Source of the DNA: Chthoniobacter flavus Ellin428
GTDB lineage: Bacteria; Verrucomicrobiota; Verrucomicrobiia; Chthoniobacterales; Chthoniobacteraceae
Length of the DNA stretch: 64,000 nt
Assembly (NCBI RefSeq): GCF_000173075.1
Contig: NZ_ABVL01000012.1
Span: 124,001 to 188,000, forward strand
Direction: 5' to 3'
This document shows, piece by piece, positions 1 through 9,187 of the stretch. Positions within the stretch are counted from its first letter, which is position 1. Each line of letters begins with the position of its first letter. Position numbers and translations under genes: made by a program. The notes beneath the pieces are model-generated. The model saw only the letters and a list, made by a program, of their open reading frames with translations. It did no database searches and had not been told where the DNA came from.

Positions 1-1
1 T

Positions 2-562
2 ATCGGCGGCGGCACCACGGAAGTGGCGCTCATTTCCCTTTCCGGCATCGTCTTCTGCCGCAGCGTGCGCGTGGCGGGCGATGAACTCGACGAGGCCATC
101 ATCCAGTACATGAAGCGCGCCTACAACTTGATGATCGGTGAACGCACCGCCGAAGACATCAAGATCAAGATCGGCAGCGCTTATCCCATCGAGAAAGAGA
201 CCACGATGGAGGTGAAAGGCCGCGACCTCGTCGCCGGTCTGCCGAAGACTTTAACCATTACCTCGCAGGAAGTGCGCGAAGCGTTGCTCGAACCGATCTC
301 GACCATTGTCGATTCGGTGCGCGTGACCCTCGAACGCTGCCCGCCCGAACTTTCCGCCGACCTTGTTGACCGTGGGCTTGTGCTCGCGGGCGGCGGCGCG
401 CTGCTGCGCGGCCTTGATCGTCTGCTTACCGAAGAAACAGGATTGCCGGTCCACGTGGCCGAAGATCCGCTCAGCGCCGTGGCCGAAGGCACGGGTCGCG
501 CCTTGAGCGAGATCAAGTTCCTGCGCCAGGTAGCGACGAGCGACAGCCGCTGGTCGCACTAA
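2..562 (+). CDS. mreB: Rod shape-determining protein MreB, C-terminal part (5' end cut by window edge)
   Basis: Bacterial actin homologue that forms membrane-associated filaments and directs lateral wall synthesis. The reading frame is open from base 2, so the start lies outside the window; 186 residues remain of a usual 340-350. Visible are the nucleotide-binding motif IGGGTTEVA at the very start, the GDELDEAI segment, and LVLAGGGALLRGLD near the end, all typical of MreB. It is the first gene of a mreB-mreC-mreD-mrdA-rng series on the same strand; mreC begins 91 bases downstream. Confidence 0.97.
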   Translation: MGGGTTEVALISLSGIVFCRSVRVAGDELDEAIIQYMKRAYNLMIGERTAEDIKIKIGSAYPIEKETTMEVKGRDLVAGLPKTLTITSQEVREALLEPISTIVDSVRVTLERCPPELSADLVDRGLVLAGGGALLRGLDRLLTEETGLPVHVAEDPLSAVAEGTGRALSEIKFLRQVATSDSRWSH

Positions 563-653
563 AAACATCCGCGGGCATGACCGCTCTCGCTAAACGCCAA
601 TATTTTGGGAACACGGCCCGGCCAGTCGCCGGGACCGCACCGCACCGCTTCGC

Positions 654-1469
654 ATGAGCCGACGTCTTGTTATTCCATCCGTCCTCATCTTCATTATTGC
701 CACCGGTTTCGTTCTCTTCCTCAGCCCGCACAATATGCGGCGGGTGCAGGCGGGCTTTCTCGGGATCATCTCGCCCTTCCTGAAAACGGGATCGACGGTC
801 GATAAAAAATACCGCGATTTCCGCGAAGGCCTGAAGACCCTCGAACAGCTCGAGGATGAGAACAAACGCCTCGTCGTCGCGAACAAGGAAATGAGCGCCA
901 CGAACCAGACGCTGCGCGGATTGGAGACCGAGAACAATCGCCTCCGCAACGCGCTCGGCTACCGCGAACGCGCGGTGTTCAAGCTGCTGCCGGCGCGCAT
1001 TATTTCCCGCGACGCGTCCACTTGGTACAACGAAGTGATCATCGATCGCGGCGTGGCCGATGGGCTCAAGGAAGAGGGCGATCAAGCCGTCCTCACCGAA
1101 GAAGGCCTGGTCGGCAAGACGACCGTGGTCTCGGATCATTCCGCGACCGTGGTGCTGATCTCCGACGAGGCCTGCCGGGTGGCGGCCAGCGTCGAGGGCA
1201 CCCGCGAGCAGGGCATCGTGAAGGGCGAGCGCGCCTCCAGCGGTTCGATCCCGAGCATCGGGCTCAATTTTCTTTCCAAACAAGCCAACCTTAAGAATGG
1301 CGCAAACATCTATACGTCAGGCGCCGGCGGGGTCTTCCCCTCGGGTGTGTTGATCGGCCAGGTCAAAGACTTCAAGATGCGCGAGCTGGATGGCCACGCC
1401 ACTGTCGTGCCGGCCGTCGATCTCACGACCCTGGAGGATGTTTTCGTCGTCGTCGGAGATAACAAGTGA
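654..1469 (+). CDS. mreC: Rod shape-determining protein MreC
   Basis: Periplasmic scaffold linking MreB to the elongation synthases. The 271-residue protein has a short cytoplasmic start, one membrane segment (about residues 6-23), a predicted coiled coil (about 60-105, rich in E, K, N and L heptads such as LEQLEDENKRL) and a beta-rich C-terminal domain with the family pattern DRGVADGLKEEGDQAV and GLVGK. The ATG at 654 is the only start before the membrane segment. Its stop overlaps the GTG start of mreD by four bases, indicating translational coupling. Confidence 0.96.
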   Translation: MSRRLVIPSVLIFIIATGFVLFLSPHNMRRVQAGFLGIISPFLKTGSTVDKKYRDFREGLKTLEQLEDENKRLVVANKEMSATNQTLRGLETENNRLRNALGYRERAVFKLLPARIISRDASTWYNEVIIDRGVADGLKEEGDQAVLTEEGLVGKTTVVSDHSATVVLISDEACRVAASVEGTREQGIVKGERASSGSIPSIGLNFLSKQANLKNGANIYTSGAGGVFPSGVLIGQVKDFKMRELDGHATVVPAVDLTTLEDVFVVVGDNK

Positions 1470-2017
1470 TCTTCTTCGTTCTGCTTTTGGTTGCGATGTT
1501 CCTGGCGCTGGTCCTCCAGCACTTCATTCCGCCGTTGCCGGTGGTCGGATCCCGCGTGTTGCTCATGCCCATCGTCATGTTCTATGGCGCCCTGGCATTG
1601 CCCACGCCCGGGATGCTCGTCCTGGCGTTTTGCGGCGGGATCATGTGGGACGCTCTCCACGTGCAGATTATCAAAGGCAACGTTGAAATTGCCCTCGGCT
1701 GGTCGATTGTGCTCTACGCTACGCTGGGCGCGCTGATGGGGGGCTTCCGCCCGCTCTTTCAGCGGGGACGGTGGGAGATCCACTGTCTGCTCAGTGGCGT
1801 TTGCACGTCCATGATCGTTCTCTCCGAATACCTCATGATCACCTTCCGCCGTGAACCGGTGGTCTTCCTCTTCAACAAAGAAATCTGGTGGCGAATCGGT
1901 GGCGCGGGCCTCGTGGCGGTGCTCCTTTCGCCCTTCTTTTTCTTCACGTTGAATTACCTCGCTTTCCTCGTCGGCTACGACACGCAGCCGGCGCGCAACA
2001 TCAAACGGTCTCGTTGA
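1466..2017 (+). CDS. mreD: Rod shape-determining protein MreD
   Basis: Integral membrane partner of MreC in the elongasome. The 183 residues form about five hydrophobic segments (for example FFVLLLVAMFLALVLQ at the start and a Phe-rich last helix), the expected size and topology for MreD. The call rests mainly on context, because MreD sequences diverge strongly. The GTG start overlaps the mreC stop, and mrdA starts one base after the mreD stop, so the three genes are almost certainly one transcript. Confidence 0.9.
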   Translation: MIFFVLLLVAMFLALVLQHFIPPLPVVGSRVLLMPIVMFYGALALPTPGMLVLAFCGGIMWDALHVQIIKGNVEIALGWSIVLYATLGALMGGFRPLFQRGRWEIHCLLSGVCTSMIVLSEYLMITFRREPVVFLFNKEIWWRIGGAGLVAVLLSPFFFFTLNYLAFLVGYDTQPARNIKRSR

Positions 2018-2018
2018 T

Positions 2019-4298
2019 ATGGCCAGCCGCCCTTCCACCGAACTGCGTCTCATTTTTCTCGGCTTCATCATCCTCTGCGGCCTCGGAGTGCTCGTCTCCA
2101 AGCTGTGGTGGGAGCAGGTCGCCCGTGGCGATACCTGGCGGAGGAAAATTGCCGGCCGTTCCGAAGTCACCGTGCGCATTCCCAGCGTGCGCGGGGAAAT
2201 CCGCGATCGCAATGGGGTGACGCTGGTCGCCAACCGCGCCAGCTACGAGGTCGACTTTTATCTGCCCGACATGGTGCAGGGCTATCGCCGTGAAATGGGT
2301 TTCACGCCCAAGGTCGAATATCTGAACACGGTCAAGCAGATGAAGACCAAGCAGAAGGAGGCCGACATCGTGAAGATCGTCAACGAGTCGGTCATCCCGC
2401 GCCTCAACGAGCTGGACCTCGCGAAGGATTACAATTCCGAACACCTGCAGAAGCACTATCGCAACGACACGCTGGTGCCGTTCACCTACGAGCAGGAAGT
2501 CGATTTCAAGACCATCGCCAAATTCTCCGAGCACAACGTCGGCCTGCCCGGCGTGGACATCTCGGTGAAGCCCGTGCGCCAATACGTTTACGGCGCGCTC
2601 GCCGCGCACCTCCTCGGCTACGTCGGTGCGCCGCTCGATGTCAACCTGCTGCCGGACATCAGCAGCTACACCTTCTATCAGCCGGACGTGGATGGGAAAT
2701 CGCAGATCGAGGCCAGCATGGACAAGTATCTGCGCGGCGCCCCGGGCAAACGTGTGCTGCGCAAGAGCGTGAAGGGCATCATCGAGAGCGAGGATCGTGT
2801 CGAGCCGCCGAAACCCGGCGCCAACGTCTACCTCACGCTCGATGCCCGTATTCAATACATCACCGAGCAGGCACTGCGGCACCCCCAGCTGGGCCGCGCG
2901 GCTGCCGTGGTGGTCGACCCGAACAATGGCGACATCCTCGCCATGGCTTCGGTGCCGTCGTTCGACCCGAATGTCTTCATTCCCAGCGTCTCGCCGACCG
3001 AATGGAAAAAGCTGAACACCGATCCGGCGCTGCCGCTGATCAGCCGCGCGGTCAGTGCCTTCCCGCCCGGATCGACTTTCAAGATCGTGACCGCGCTCGG
3101 TGGCCTTTCCAAGAAGGGCGCCCACATGGAGACGTCGAAATTCAACTGCCCGGGCGGCATCCAGTATGGCGACCACTATTTCAAGTGCTGGATCGCGGAC
3201 AAGCACGGCTCGCATGGCACGATCGGCCTCTCGGACGCGTTGCGCGTTTCCTGCGACTGCTTTTTCTACCAGTACGGCAACGCGGCCGGCATGGAGTACG
3301 TCGACCAGATCGGCAAAGTCCTCGGCATCGGCGAGCACTACGACATCGGTTTGCAGGATGAAAAGGATGGCGTGATGCCTGGGCCGCAGTGGATGAAAAC
3401 GAAGTATCCGGAATTGAAGTGGTCGAATGCCTACACCGCCAATGCTGCCATCGGCCAGGGGTACGTGCTGGCCAGTCCGCTGCAGATGGCCATGGCCTAT
3501 GCCACCGTGGCCAACGGCGGCGTCGTCTACGAACCGCGCCTCATCAAGAAAGTGCTCACGCCGGACGGCAAACCGGTCCTCGATGAAAACGGCCAGGAGG
3601 TCGCGCCCGAAGCACCTAAAATCCGCGGAGACCTGCGCACGGAAGTGACCAAGGAGCAGATCGACGTGGTTCGCCACGGCCTGTGGCAGGTGGTCAATGA
3701 TGCCGGCGGCACGGGCGCCAAGGCGCGCGTGAAAGGCATCGTCGTGGCGGGCAAGACCGGCAGCGCGCAAGCCACGGATCGTGGCAAGGACGACATGATC
3801 GCCTGGTTCTGCTGCTTCGCGCCGTTTGACAAGCCGCGTTACGCGATTTGTGTCATGGTCCAGGGCGGCCACCACGGCGGCGGCGTCGCCGGGCCCATTG
3901 CCCAGTACATTTTGGAACACACCGTCGCCATGGAGCAGGGAAACTATAACGTCGAATTGACCAAGCTCGAACCGGCGCGTGGCAAGGATCCCTTTGCCAA
4001 GATTGAAGCTCTTACGGATTACAAGGATGCGAATAACGTTCAGGTAACTCCGGAGGCGGAAGAAGGAGCCGACACCCATGCGGCTTCCTCTTCCAAAGTC
4101 CAAATGGGCGGTGGCAACGCCCATCCCGACATCGGTGCGGAAGCGGATGCTGGCGGCCGTGTGCAGGGGCGGGGAAACCGTCCCGCTACGCCTGCCAACT
4201 CCTCCGCACCGCCCAAGCAAAACTTCTTCCAAAAATTCTTTGGAATCAAACCCTCTGCCCCCAACCCCCCACGCCCTCAACCCCGAGGGACGCACTGA
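2019..4298 (+). CDS. mrdA: Penicillin-binding protein 2, elongation transpeptidase
   Basis: Class B PBP that cross-links peptidoglycan during lateral growth with RodA and MreCD. The 759 residues show one N-terminal membrane anchor (about 10-30), a dimerisation/pedestal domain starting at RSEVTVRIPSVRGEIRDRNG, and the transpeptidase domain with active-site STFK (in AFPPGSTFKIV), an SCD motif in place of SxN (RVSCDCFF) and KTGSAQ. The last 100 residues are a low-complexity Pro/Ala/Asn tail, longer than in E. coli PBP2 (633 residues) and probably disordered. It is directly downstream of mreD. Confidence 0.96.
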   Translation: MASRPSTELRLIFLGFIILCGLGVLVSKLWWEQVARGDTWRRKIAGRSEVTVRIPSVRGEIRDRNGVTLVANRASYEVDFYLPDMVQGYRREMGFTPKVEYLNTVKQMKTKQKEADIVKIVNESVIPRLNELDLAKDYNSEHLQKHYRNDTLVPFTYEQEVDFKTIAKFSEHNVGLPGVDISVKPVRQYVYGALAAHLLGYVGAPLDVNLLPDISSYTFYQPDVDGKSQIEASMDKYLRGAPGKRVLRKSVKGIIESEDRVEPPKPGANVYLTLDARIQYITEQALRHPQLGRAAAVVVDPNNGDILAMASVPSFDPNVFIPSVSPTEWKKLNTDPALPLISRAVSAFPPGSTFKIVTALGGLSKKGAHMETSKFNCPGGIQYGDHYFKCWIADKHGSHGTIGLSDALRVSCDCFFYQYGNAAGMEYVDQIGKVLGIGEHYDIGLQDEKDGVMPGPQWMKTKYPELKWSNAYTANAAIGQGYVLASPLQMAMAYATVANGGVVYEPRLIKKVLTPDGKPVLDENGQEVAPEAPKIRGDLRTEVTKEQIDVVRHGLWQVVNDAGGTGAKARVKGIVVAGKTGSAQATDRGKDDMIAWFCCFAPFDKPRYAICVMVQGGHHGGGVAGPIAQYILEHTVAMEQGNYNVELTKLEPARGKDPFAKIEALTDYKDANNVQVTPEAEEGADTHAASSSKVQMGGGNAHPDIGAEADAGGRVQGRGNRPATPANSSAPPKQNFFQKFFGIKPSAPNPPRPQPRGTH

Positions 4299-4301
4299 CA
4301 C

Positions 4302-5909
4302 GTGCTCTCAAAGCTTTACCCCACACTCCTTTCCATGACCGAACGCGTCAAAAGAATGATCGGCCTGGCCCCGCGCCAGACCGGCAACAAACTCGTAATC
4401 AACTCTGAAAAACTCGAACGCCGCGTAGCTCTTCTCGAAGGAGGAGTCCTCGAGGAATATTCCATCGAGCGCGAGACCGACCGCAACATCGTCGGCAGCA
4501 TCTTCAAGGGCCGCGTGAAGAACATCGAGCACGGCCTCAAGGCCATGTTCGTGGACATCGGCTTCGAGAAAAATGCCTTCCTCCATTTCTGGGACGCGCT
4601 CCCGGCGGCGCTCGACAGCGGCGTGGAGCAGGTGGAGCGCTCCAGTGGCCGCAAGGAAAACAAGCGCATCACCGCCCAGGACATCCCGAAGATTTACCCG
4701 GTGGGCAGCGAAGTGCTCGTGCAGGTGACCAAGGGGCCGATCAGCACCAAGGGCCCGCGCATCACCACCAATCTCAGCCTCGCCGGCCGCTACCTCGTGC
4801 TCATGCCCTACAGCGACCAGTGCGGTATCTCGCGCAAGATCGAGAGCCCCAAGGAACGTGATCGCCTGCGCAAAATCCTCAAGGAACTCGACATCCCGGA
4901 AAACATGGGCGTGATCGTGCGCACCGTCGGCGAAGGCCAGCGCGCGCGTTATTTCGTGCGCGACCTTGGCTTGCTCGTCGAGCAGTGGCGCGCCATCGAG
5001 CAGGCGATGAAGGAGAAGCCCGCGCCGGCTTGCGTCTTCCAGGAGCCGGACCTCATCGAACGCACGGTGCGCGACTTTTTGACCGACGAAATCGACGAGG
5101 TCATTTGCGACGACGAACATGCGGTCAAGCGCATGGTCGATGTGGTCGGACAGATCTCCCGCCGGTCCGCCGGTCGCATCCGCCACTACCAGGATACCCA
5201 GGCCATCTTCGAGCGTTACGGTGTGCAGAAGCAGATCGATGACGCTTTCCATCGTCAGGTCTGGCTGCCCTGCGGCGGCTACATCGTCATCGACGAAACC
5301 GAAGCGCTCATCGCCATCGACGTGAATACCGGCCGCAACAAGGGCAGCGGCAGCGCGGACAAGACCATCCTCCAGACGAATCTCGAGGCGGCCGATGAAA
5401 TGGCCCGCCAGATGCGCCTGCGCAACATCGGCGGCCTCATCATCGGCGACTTCATCGACATGAAGAACCGCAAGGATCAGCAGGCCGTCTACTCGCGGAT
5501 GAAGGAGCGCCTGAAGCGCGACAAGAGCAAGACCCACGTCCTGCCCATCAGCCCGCTCGGCCTCATGGAAATGACCCGCCAGCGAGCCGCGGAATCCATC
5601 AGCGGCGCCGTCTTCGAGCCCTGCCCCTACTGTGGCGGCCGCGGCAAGGTGAAGAGCGCCATGACCATGAGCGTGGAGTTGCAGCGTTCCCTGCACCAGA
5701 TCATGCGCAAGCACCAGGACACGATCCACGAGATCAAAGTCATCGTCCATCCGCACGTCATGCAGCGGTTGCGCACCGAGGATGAGGAGCTGCTCGTGGA
5801 GATCGAGCGCCGCTACGCCGGGCGCCTCACGTTCCGTGCCGACCCTACCTATCATCACGAGAAATTTACAATTGTGGACGCTAATACCGGTCAGGAATTA
5901 AAACCCTAG
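4302..5909 (+). CDS. rng: Ribonuclease E/G family endoribonuclease
   Basis: Single-strand-specific endoribonuclease for rRNA and mRNA maturation. The 535 residues carry the S1-like N-terminal segment (GSIFKGRVKNIEHGLKAMFV), the DNase-I-like catalytic region with metal-binding Asp in AIDVNTGR and GDFIDM, and the zinc-link CPYCGGRG. The length is that of RNase G, without the long RNase E scaffold tail. GTG at 4302 follows the mrdA stop by three bases; ATG at 4335 is an alternative start. Its position right after the mre genes repeats the conserved mre-rng neighbourhood known in proteobacteria. Confidence 0.94.
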   Translation: MLSKLYPTLLSMTERVKRMIGLAPRQTGNKLVINSEKLERRVALLEGGVLEEYSIERETDRNIVGSIFKGRVKNIEHGLKAMFVDIGFEKNAFLHFWDALPAALDSGVEQVERSSGRKENKRITAQDIPKIYPVGSEVLVQVTKGPISTKGPRITTNLSLAGRYLVLMPYSDQCGISRKIESPKERDRLRKILKELDIPENMGVIVRTVGEGQRARYFVRDLGLLVEQWRAIEQAMKEKPAPACVFQEPDLIERTVRDFLTDEIDEVICDDEHAVKRMVDVVGQISRRSAGRIRHYQDTQAIFERYGVQKQIDDAFHRQVWLPCGGYIVIDETEALIAIDVNTGRNKGSGSADKTILQTNLEAADEMARQMRLRNIGGLIIGDFIDMKNRKDQQAVYSRMKERLKRDKSKTHVLPISPLGLMEMTRQRAAESISGAVFEPCPYCGGRGKVKSAMTMSVELQRSLHQIMRKHQDTIHEIKVIVHPHVMQRLRTEDEELLVEIERRYAGRLTFRADPTYHHEKFTIVDANTGQELKP

Positions 5910-5994
5910 AGAGGGACAAGCGCGCCTATGTTACAGGAATGTCACATTGCGCAGCTTGCGGCGCGGGGTTGTAACCTTAAACTCCGCGCACTCG

Positions 5995-6699
5995 ATGAAT
6001 AACAAACTAGCGAACAAACGAATCCTGGTCGCGGACGATGAACCGGACGTCCTGCAGCTCGTCTCGACCAATCTCAAGAACGCTGGTTACAATGTCCTGA
6101 AGGCGGAGGACGGCCTCTCCGCGCTGGAACAGGCCCGGCAGACTTCGCCGGCGCTCATCGTCCTCGACCTCATGCTGCCCGAAATGAGCGGCCTGGAGGT
6201 TTGCAAAGTTTTAAAGCGGGAGACCGCGACCAACCGCATCCCGGTGATCATGCTCACCGCCAAGGCGGAGGAAGTGGACCGCATCGTCGGCCTCGAGCTC
6301 GGCGCCGATGACTACATGACCAAGCCCTTCTCGCCGCGCGAACTCGTGTTGCGCGTGAAGTCGGTCCTGCGCCGCGCCTCGAATGGCGCCGAAGTCAGCG
6401 ACCGGCTCGTGTTGGGCGACATCCAGATCGACCGGACTCGTCACGAAGTCACCATCGGCGGCAAAGTCGTCGATTTCACCGCCACGGAATTCAAGCTGCT
6501 CGCCCTGCTCATCGAGCGCCGCGGCCGGGTGCAGGATCGGGAGACGTTGCTCAACGACGTGTGGGGCTACGAGACGGTCATCGATACCCGCACGGTCGAT
6601 ACGCACATCCGTCGTCTGCGCGAGAAGCTGGGCAAGTCCGGCTCCTACATCGAGACGATCCGCGGTTTCGGCTATCGGGTAGTCGAGACAGAGGCATAG
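5995..6699 (+). CDS. phoB: OmpR/PhoB-type response regulator
   Basis: DNA-binding response regulator, probably for phosphate starvation. The receiver domain (about 9-125) has the acidic pocket ADDE, phospho-acceptor Asp58 in VLDLMLPE and Lys110 in MTKPF. A winged-helix C-terminal domain (about 135-232) ends with TRTVDTHIRRLREKLG and IETIRGFGYRV. I chose ATG 5995 because the receiver domain starts directly after it; an in-frame upstream start at 5947 would add 16 residues with no domain sequence. The partner kinase gene follows after six bases. PhoB is favoured by the kinase architecture, but other OmpR-family pairs are possible. Confidence 0.88.
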   Translation: MNNKLANKRILVADDEPDVLQLVSTNLKNAGYNVLKAEDGLSALEQARQTSPALIVLDLMLPEMSGLEVCKVLKRETATNRIPVIMLTAKAEEVDRIVGLELGADDYMTKPFSPRELVLRVKSVLRRASNGAEVSDRLVLGDIQIDRTRHEVTIGGKVVDFTATEFKLLALLIERRGRVQDRETLLNDVWGYETVIDTRTVDTHIRRLREKLGKSGSYIETIRGFGYRVVETEA

Positions 6700-6705
6700 C
6701 CGGCC

Positions 6706-7971
6706 ATGGGCGCAATTCTTGGCTGGTGCGTAGCAGGGGTGCTCGCACTGTGTACCTGGTGGATCTGGCGGCGTTTCGCCGTGGACTGGCGGCATCTCGA
6801 GCAACTGCTCGATGAGCTGGCCAATGGCCGGAAGCCTGGGGGCTTCGTCTTCCGCCATGGTGGCCGGTTTGGGCGCCTCACCTATCCGCTGGAGAAGATC
6901 GCCCAGGAGCAGGACAAGCTGCATCGCGAGATTCACGATGAGGCTTTCAACCTCCGGACCATTCTCGCCAGCATGGAGGAGGGGGTCATGGTGGTGGACA
7001 CGCATCACAACCTGCGCCTCGTCAATCCGTCGTTCCTCTCGCTCTTCGACCTGAAGTGCGACCCCGTGGGGCAATCCGTCCTGCGCACCCTGCGCGAGAC
7101 CGCGTTCGAGGAAATCATCACCGCGGCCCTGCGCACCGGTCAGCCGCAGCGTGGTGATGTGGAGCGTACCTCGGACAAACGCCACTTCGCCGTGCACGCC
7201 GTGCCGGTGAAGGAATTCTCCGGCGGCCCCGGCATCGTGGCCATCATTCGCGACATCACCCGCCTGCGGCAACTGGAGGAAGTGCGCCGGGAATTCGTGG
7301 CCAACGTCTCCCACGAACTCCGCACTCCGCTTTCCATCTTCCACGGCTATCTCGAAAACCTCCTCGATGCGCCCTCCATGCCGCGCAAGGACCAGACGGA
7401 AATCTTCGAGATCCTGCGCAAGCACTCCCGGCGCCTGAACGCCCTGCTCGAGGATCTGCTCACCCTCGCCCGGCTCGAGTCCCGCCAGGAAAAGATCGCG
7501 TGCGTTTCCATGAAGCTGCCCGCGCTCCTGCGCTCCATTGGCGGCGATTGGTCGCAGAAGCTGGCCAACAAGAAACTCGCCCTGCAGATCGAGGCCCATG
7601 ATGACCTGCCGCGCATTTCCGCCGATCCGCAGCGCCTGGAGCAAGTGCTGCACAACCTCCTCGAAAACGCCGTTAAATACACCGAGCCTGGCGGCAACAT
7701 TTTCCTGCGCGCCGCCGCCCAAAACGGTCACGTCGAAGTCCGCGTGGAAGACTCCGGCCAGGGCATCCCGCCCGCCGACCTGCCGCACATCTTCGAGCGT
7801 TTCTATCGGGCCGACAAAGCCCGCAGCCGCGAGCAAGGCGGCACCGGCCTGGGCCTCTCCATCGTCAAACACATCATCCAGCTCCACGGCGGCACCGTCG
7901 CCGCCGAAAGCAAATACGGCAAAGGCACCACCATCATCCTGCATTTGCCGCTGGATAAAGGGGAGGAGTAG
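6706..7971 (+). CDS. phoR: PhoR-like sensor histidine kinase
   Basis: Membrane-anchored sensor kinase, partner of the regulator just upstream. One N-terminal membrane segment (about 3-20) is followed by a PAS domain (about 80-190), a HisKA domain with the phosphorylated His in NVSHELRTPL, and a HATPase domain with N box (LENAVKY), G1 (DSGQGIP), F box (FERFYRADKAR) and G2 (GGTGLGLSIV). There is no large periplasmic sensor domain, as in PhoR. It is the last gene before a 440-base spacer and the cassette array. Confidence 0.88.
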   Translation: MGAILGWCVAGVLALCTWWIWRRFAVDWRHLEQLLDELANGRKPGGFVFRHGGRFGRLTYPLEKIAQEQDKLHREIHDEAFNLRTILASMEEGVMVVDTHHNLRLVNPSFLSLFDLKCDPVGQSVLRTLRETAFEEIITAALRTGQPQRGDVERTSDKRHFAVHAVPVKEFSGGPGIVAIIRDITRLRQLEEVRREFVANVSHELRTPLSIFHGYLENLLDAPSMPRKDQTEIFEILRKHSRRLNALLEDLLTLARLESRQEKIACVSMKLPALLRSIGGDWSQKLANKKLALQIEAHDDLPRISADPQRLEQVLHNLLENAVKYTEPGGNIFLRAAAQNGHVEVRVEDSGQGIPPADLPHIFERFYRADKARSREQGGTGLGLSIVKHIIQLHGGTVAAESKYGKGTTIILHLPLDKGEE

Positions 7972-8058
7972 TAGCGGTTTTCCAAAGGCGTTTCTCGCTG
8001 ACCGAGGCGGCGCATTTTGGCTGGCGGAGGCCGGCTGCTGTCGGTGAACGCCAGGCAA

Positions 8059-8357
8059 TGGATGCGCGAAGCGCTCCAAAAAACTGTCATCCTGAGCGGA
8101 GTGCCCCGGGGGGCGAAGGGGGGCGGGGCACGCAGTCGAAGGACCTCCGAGGCGGCGGCGTCCGGGACAAGTGGCGGCAGGTAAATGGGCGAGCAATCTC
8201 TGTGGGTTTTCGCGCGGAGCCTCCACACCCTGCCCGTGACCACGCGCCCATTTTTCCACTGCCGTTGCCCACAGAGATCAGAGGTCCTTCGCTCCGCCCA
8301 TGATTCCCCGCTCCGCTCAAGGATGACGGGCTTTTTTTGGAGCGCTTCGCGCATCCG
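8059..8357. repeat. MITE-like element with long terminal inverted repeats
   Basis: About 45-base arms are inverted copies: the left arm (8059-8102) holds GCGCGAAGCGCTCC and GTCATCCTGAGCGG, and the right arm (8310-8357) holds their complements with a few changes. Inner parts also pair imperfectly (GAAGGACCT against AGGTCCTTC). There is no coding sequence; it fills most of the spacer between phoR and the array. A segment reading GAGGCGGCGGYGTxCGGGACAAG recurs at about 24098. Confidence 0.6.
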
Positions 8358-8409
8358 CGCCTCGCGGTTGGTGCCAGCGCTGCCCGTTTTCCGTGGCCAT
8401 AAGTGGTGG

Positions 8410-9072
8410 TTAGAGGAGACGCGCGGAGTGGCCAACGCCCCCAATCCCGCCGGGGCGGGAGACGGCGGGAGCCGTTTGCTGCGGCGCAGGATCAGGCGTT
8501 GCGGGTTTTTGCGAGTAACGCTCTTCCCACTCACGCTTCAGCAATGCGAACAGGTATTCGCTCCCCCACTGGCCCTTGAACCACAGATGCTCGACCAAGT
8601 GCGCCTCCTGCCGAAAACCCAACCGCCGAAAAAGTGCCGTTGCCGGGCGATTGAGGACATCGGTGGACGCGAACACCCGATGCTTGTCCAAACTGCCGAA
8701 GAGATAGTCGAGCAGACACTCCACCGCCTCGGTGGCGTATCCACAGCTTTGGTGCCGTGGGGACAGCGTGATGCCAATCTCCATCTGGCGCGAGTTGTCC
8801 TTGGGGCAGTGCAGGCCGCAATCGCCAATGAAGTCACCCGTGGCTGTTTCGACGATTGCCAACTGGAACCAAGTCCCCGGAATGTCCGGCTCCGCGGTGA
8901 GCTGTGACTCAATCAAACGGGCTGCGTCGTCCGGGCCAAACGCATCCCAGGACTGATAGCGAGCCACTTCGGGCAGGGAACGATAAGCGCACAACGCCGC
9001 AGCATCGTCTCGATGTAATCGGCGCAGTAAAAGTCGCGCCGAGGTCAAGTGGTCTGGAAAGCGGTGCTTCAT
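8410..9072 (-). CDS. GNAT family N-acetyltransferase (RimJ/RimL-like)
   Basis: Probable acetyl-CoA-dependent transferase; the substrate is unknown. The 220 residues start with TSARLLLRRLHRDD, include the beta-bulge and acetyl-CoA-binding region (EIGITLSPRHQSCGYATEAV) and end the fold with NRPATALFRRLGFRQEA, the usual order for the RimL group. The frame continues through the attC site at 8431-8499, so the last 30 or so residues are probably site-encoded. This is the most distal cassette of the array. Confidence 0.85.
   Translation of the reverse strand: MKHRFPDHLTSARLLLRRLHRDDAAALCAYRSLPEVARYQSWDAFGPDDAARLIESQLTAEPDIPGTWFQLAIVETATGDFIGDCGLHCPKDNSRQMEIGITLSPRHQSCGYATEAVECLLDYLFGSLDKHRVFASTDVLNRPATALFRRLGFRQEAHLVEHLWFKGQWGSEYLFALLKREWEERYSQKPATPDPAPQQTAPAVSRPGGIGGVGHSARLL
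8431..8499 (-). repeat. attC-like site, CGGCGGG-hairpin family, end of array
   Basis: GCCAACG on the left, the hairpin CCCGCCGGGGCGGG in the middle and GATCAGGCGTTG on the right. It lies inside the open frame of the acetyltransferase and is the last recognisable site toward phoR. Confidence 0.7.
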
Positions 9073-9089
9073 GGGACACGGGTAGCGGC

Positions 9090-9187
9090 GCCTAACGACC
9101 CCAGTCCCGCCACGGCGGGAGACGGGCCTGTAAACGCGTCGAATGCAGGAGAGAGTTTTCGGTTCGCTCGCAGCGCGTGATTAGCCG
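9090..9187 (-). repeat. attC-like site, long CGGCGGG-hairpin family
   Basis: Runs from GCCTAAC through CCCGCCACGGCGGGAGAC and CGCGTCGAATGCAGGAGAGAG to GATTAGCCG. The stop codon of the next cassette gene lies within the right end. Confidence 0.8.

Noticed and set aside
2001..5858. Long open frames on the minus strand opposite mrdA and rng
   Set aside because: They are mirror frames of GC-rich genes: composition is low-complexity Arg/Ala/His/Val, there are no domains, and the plus-strand genes are certain.
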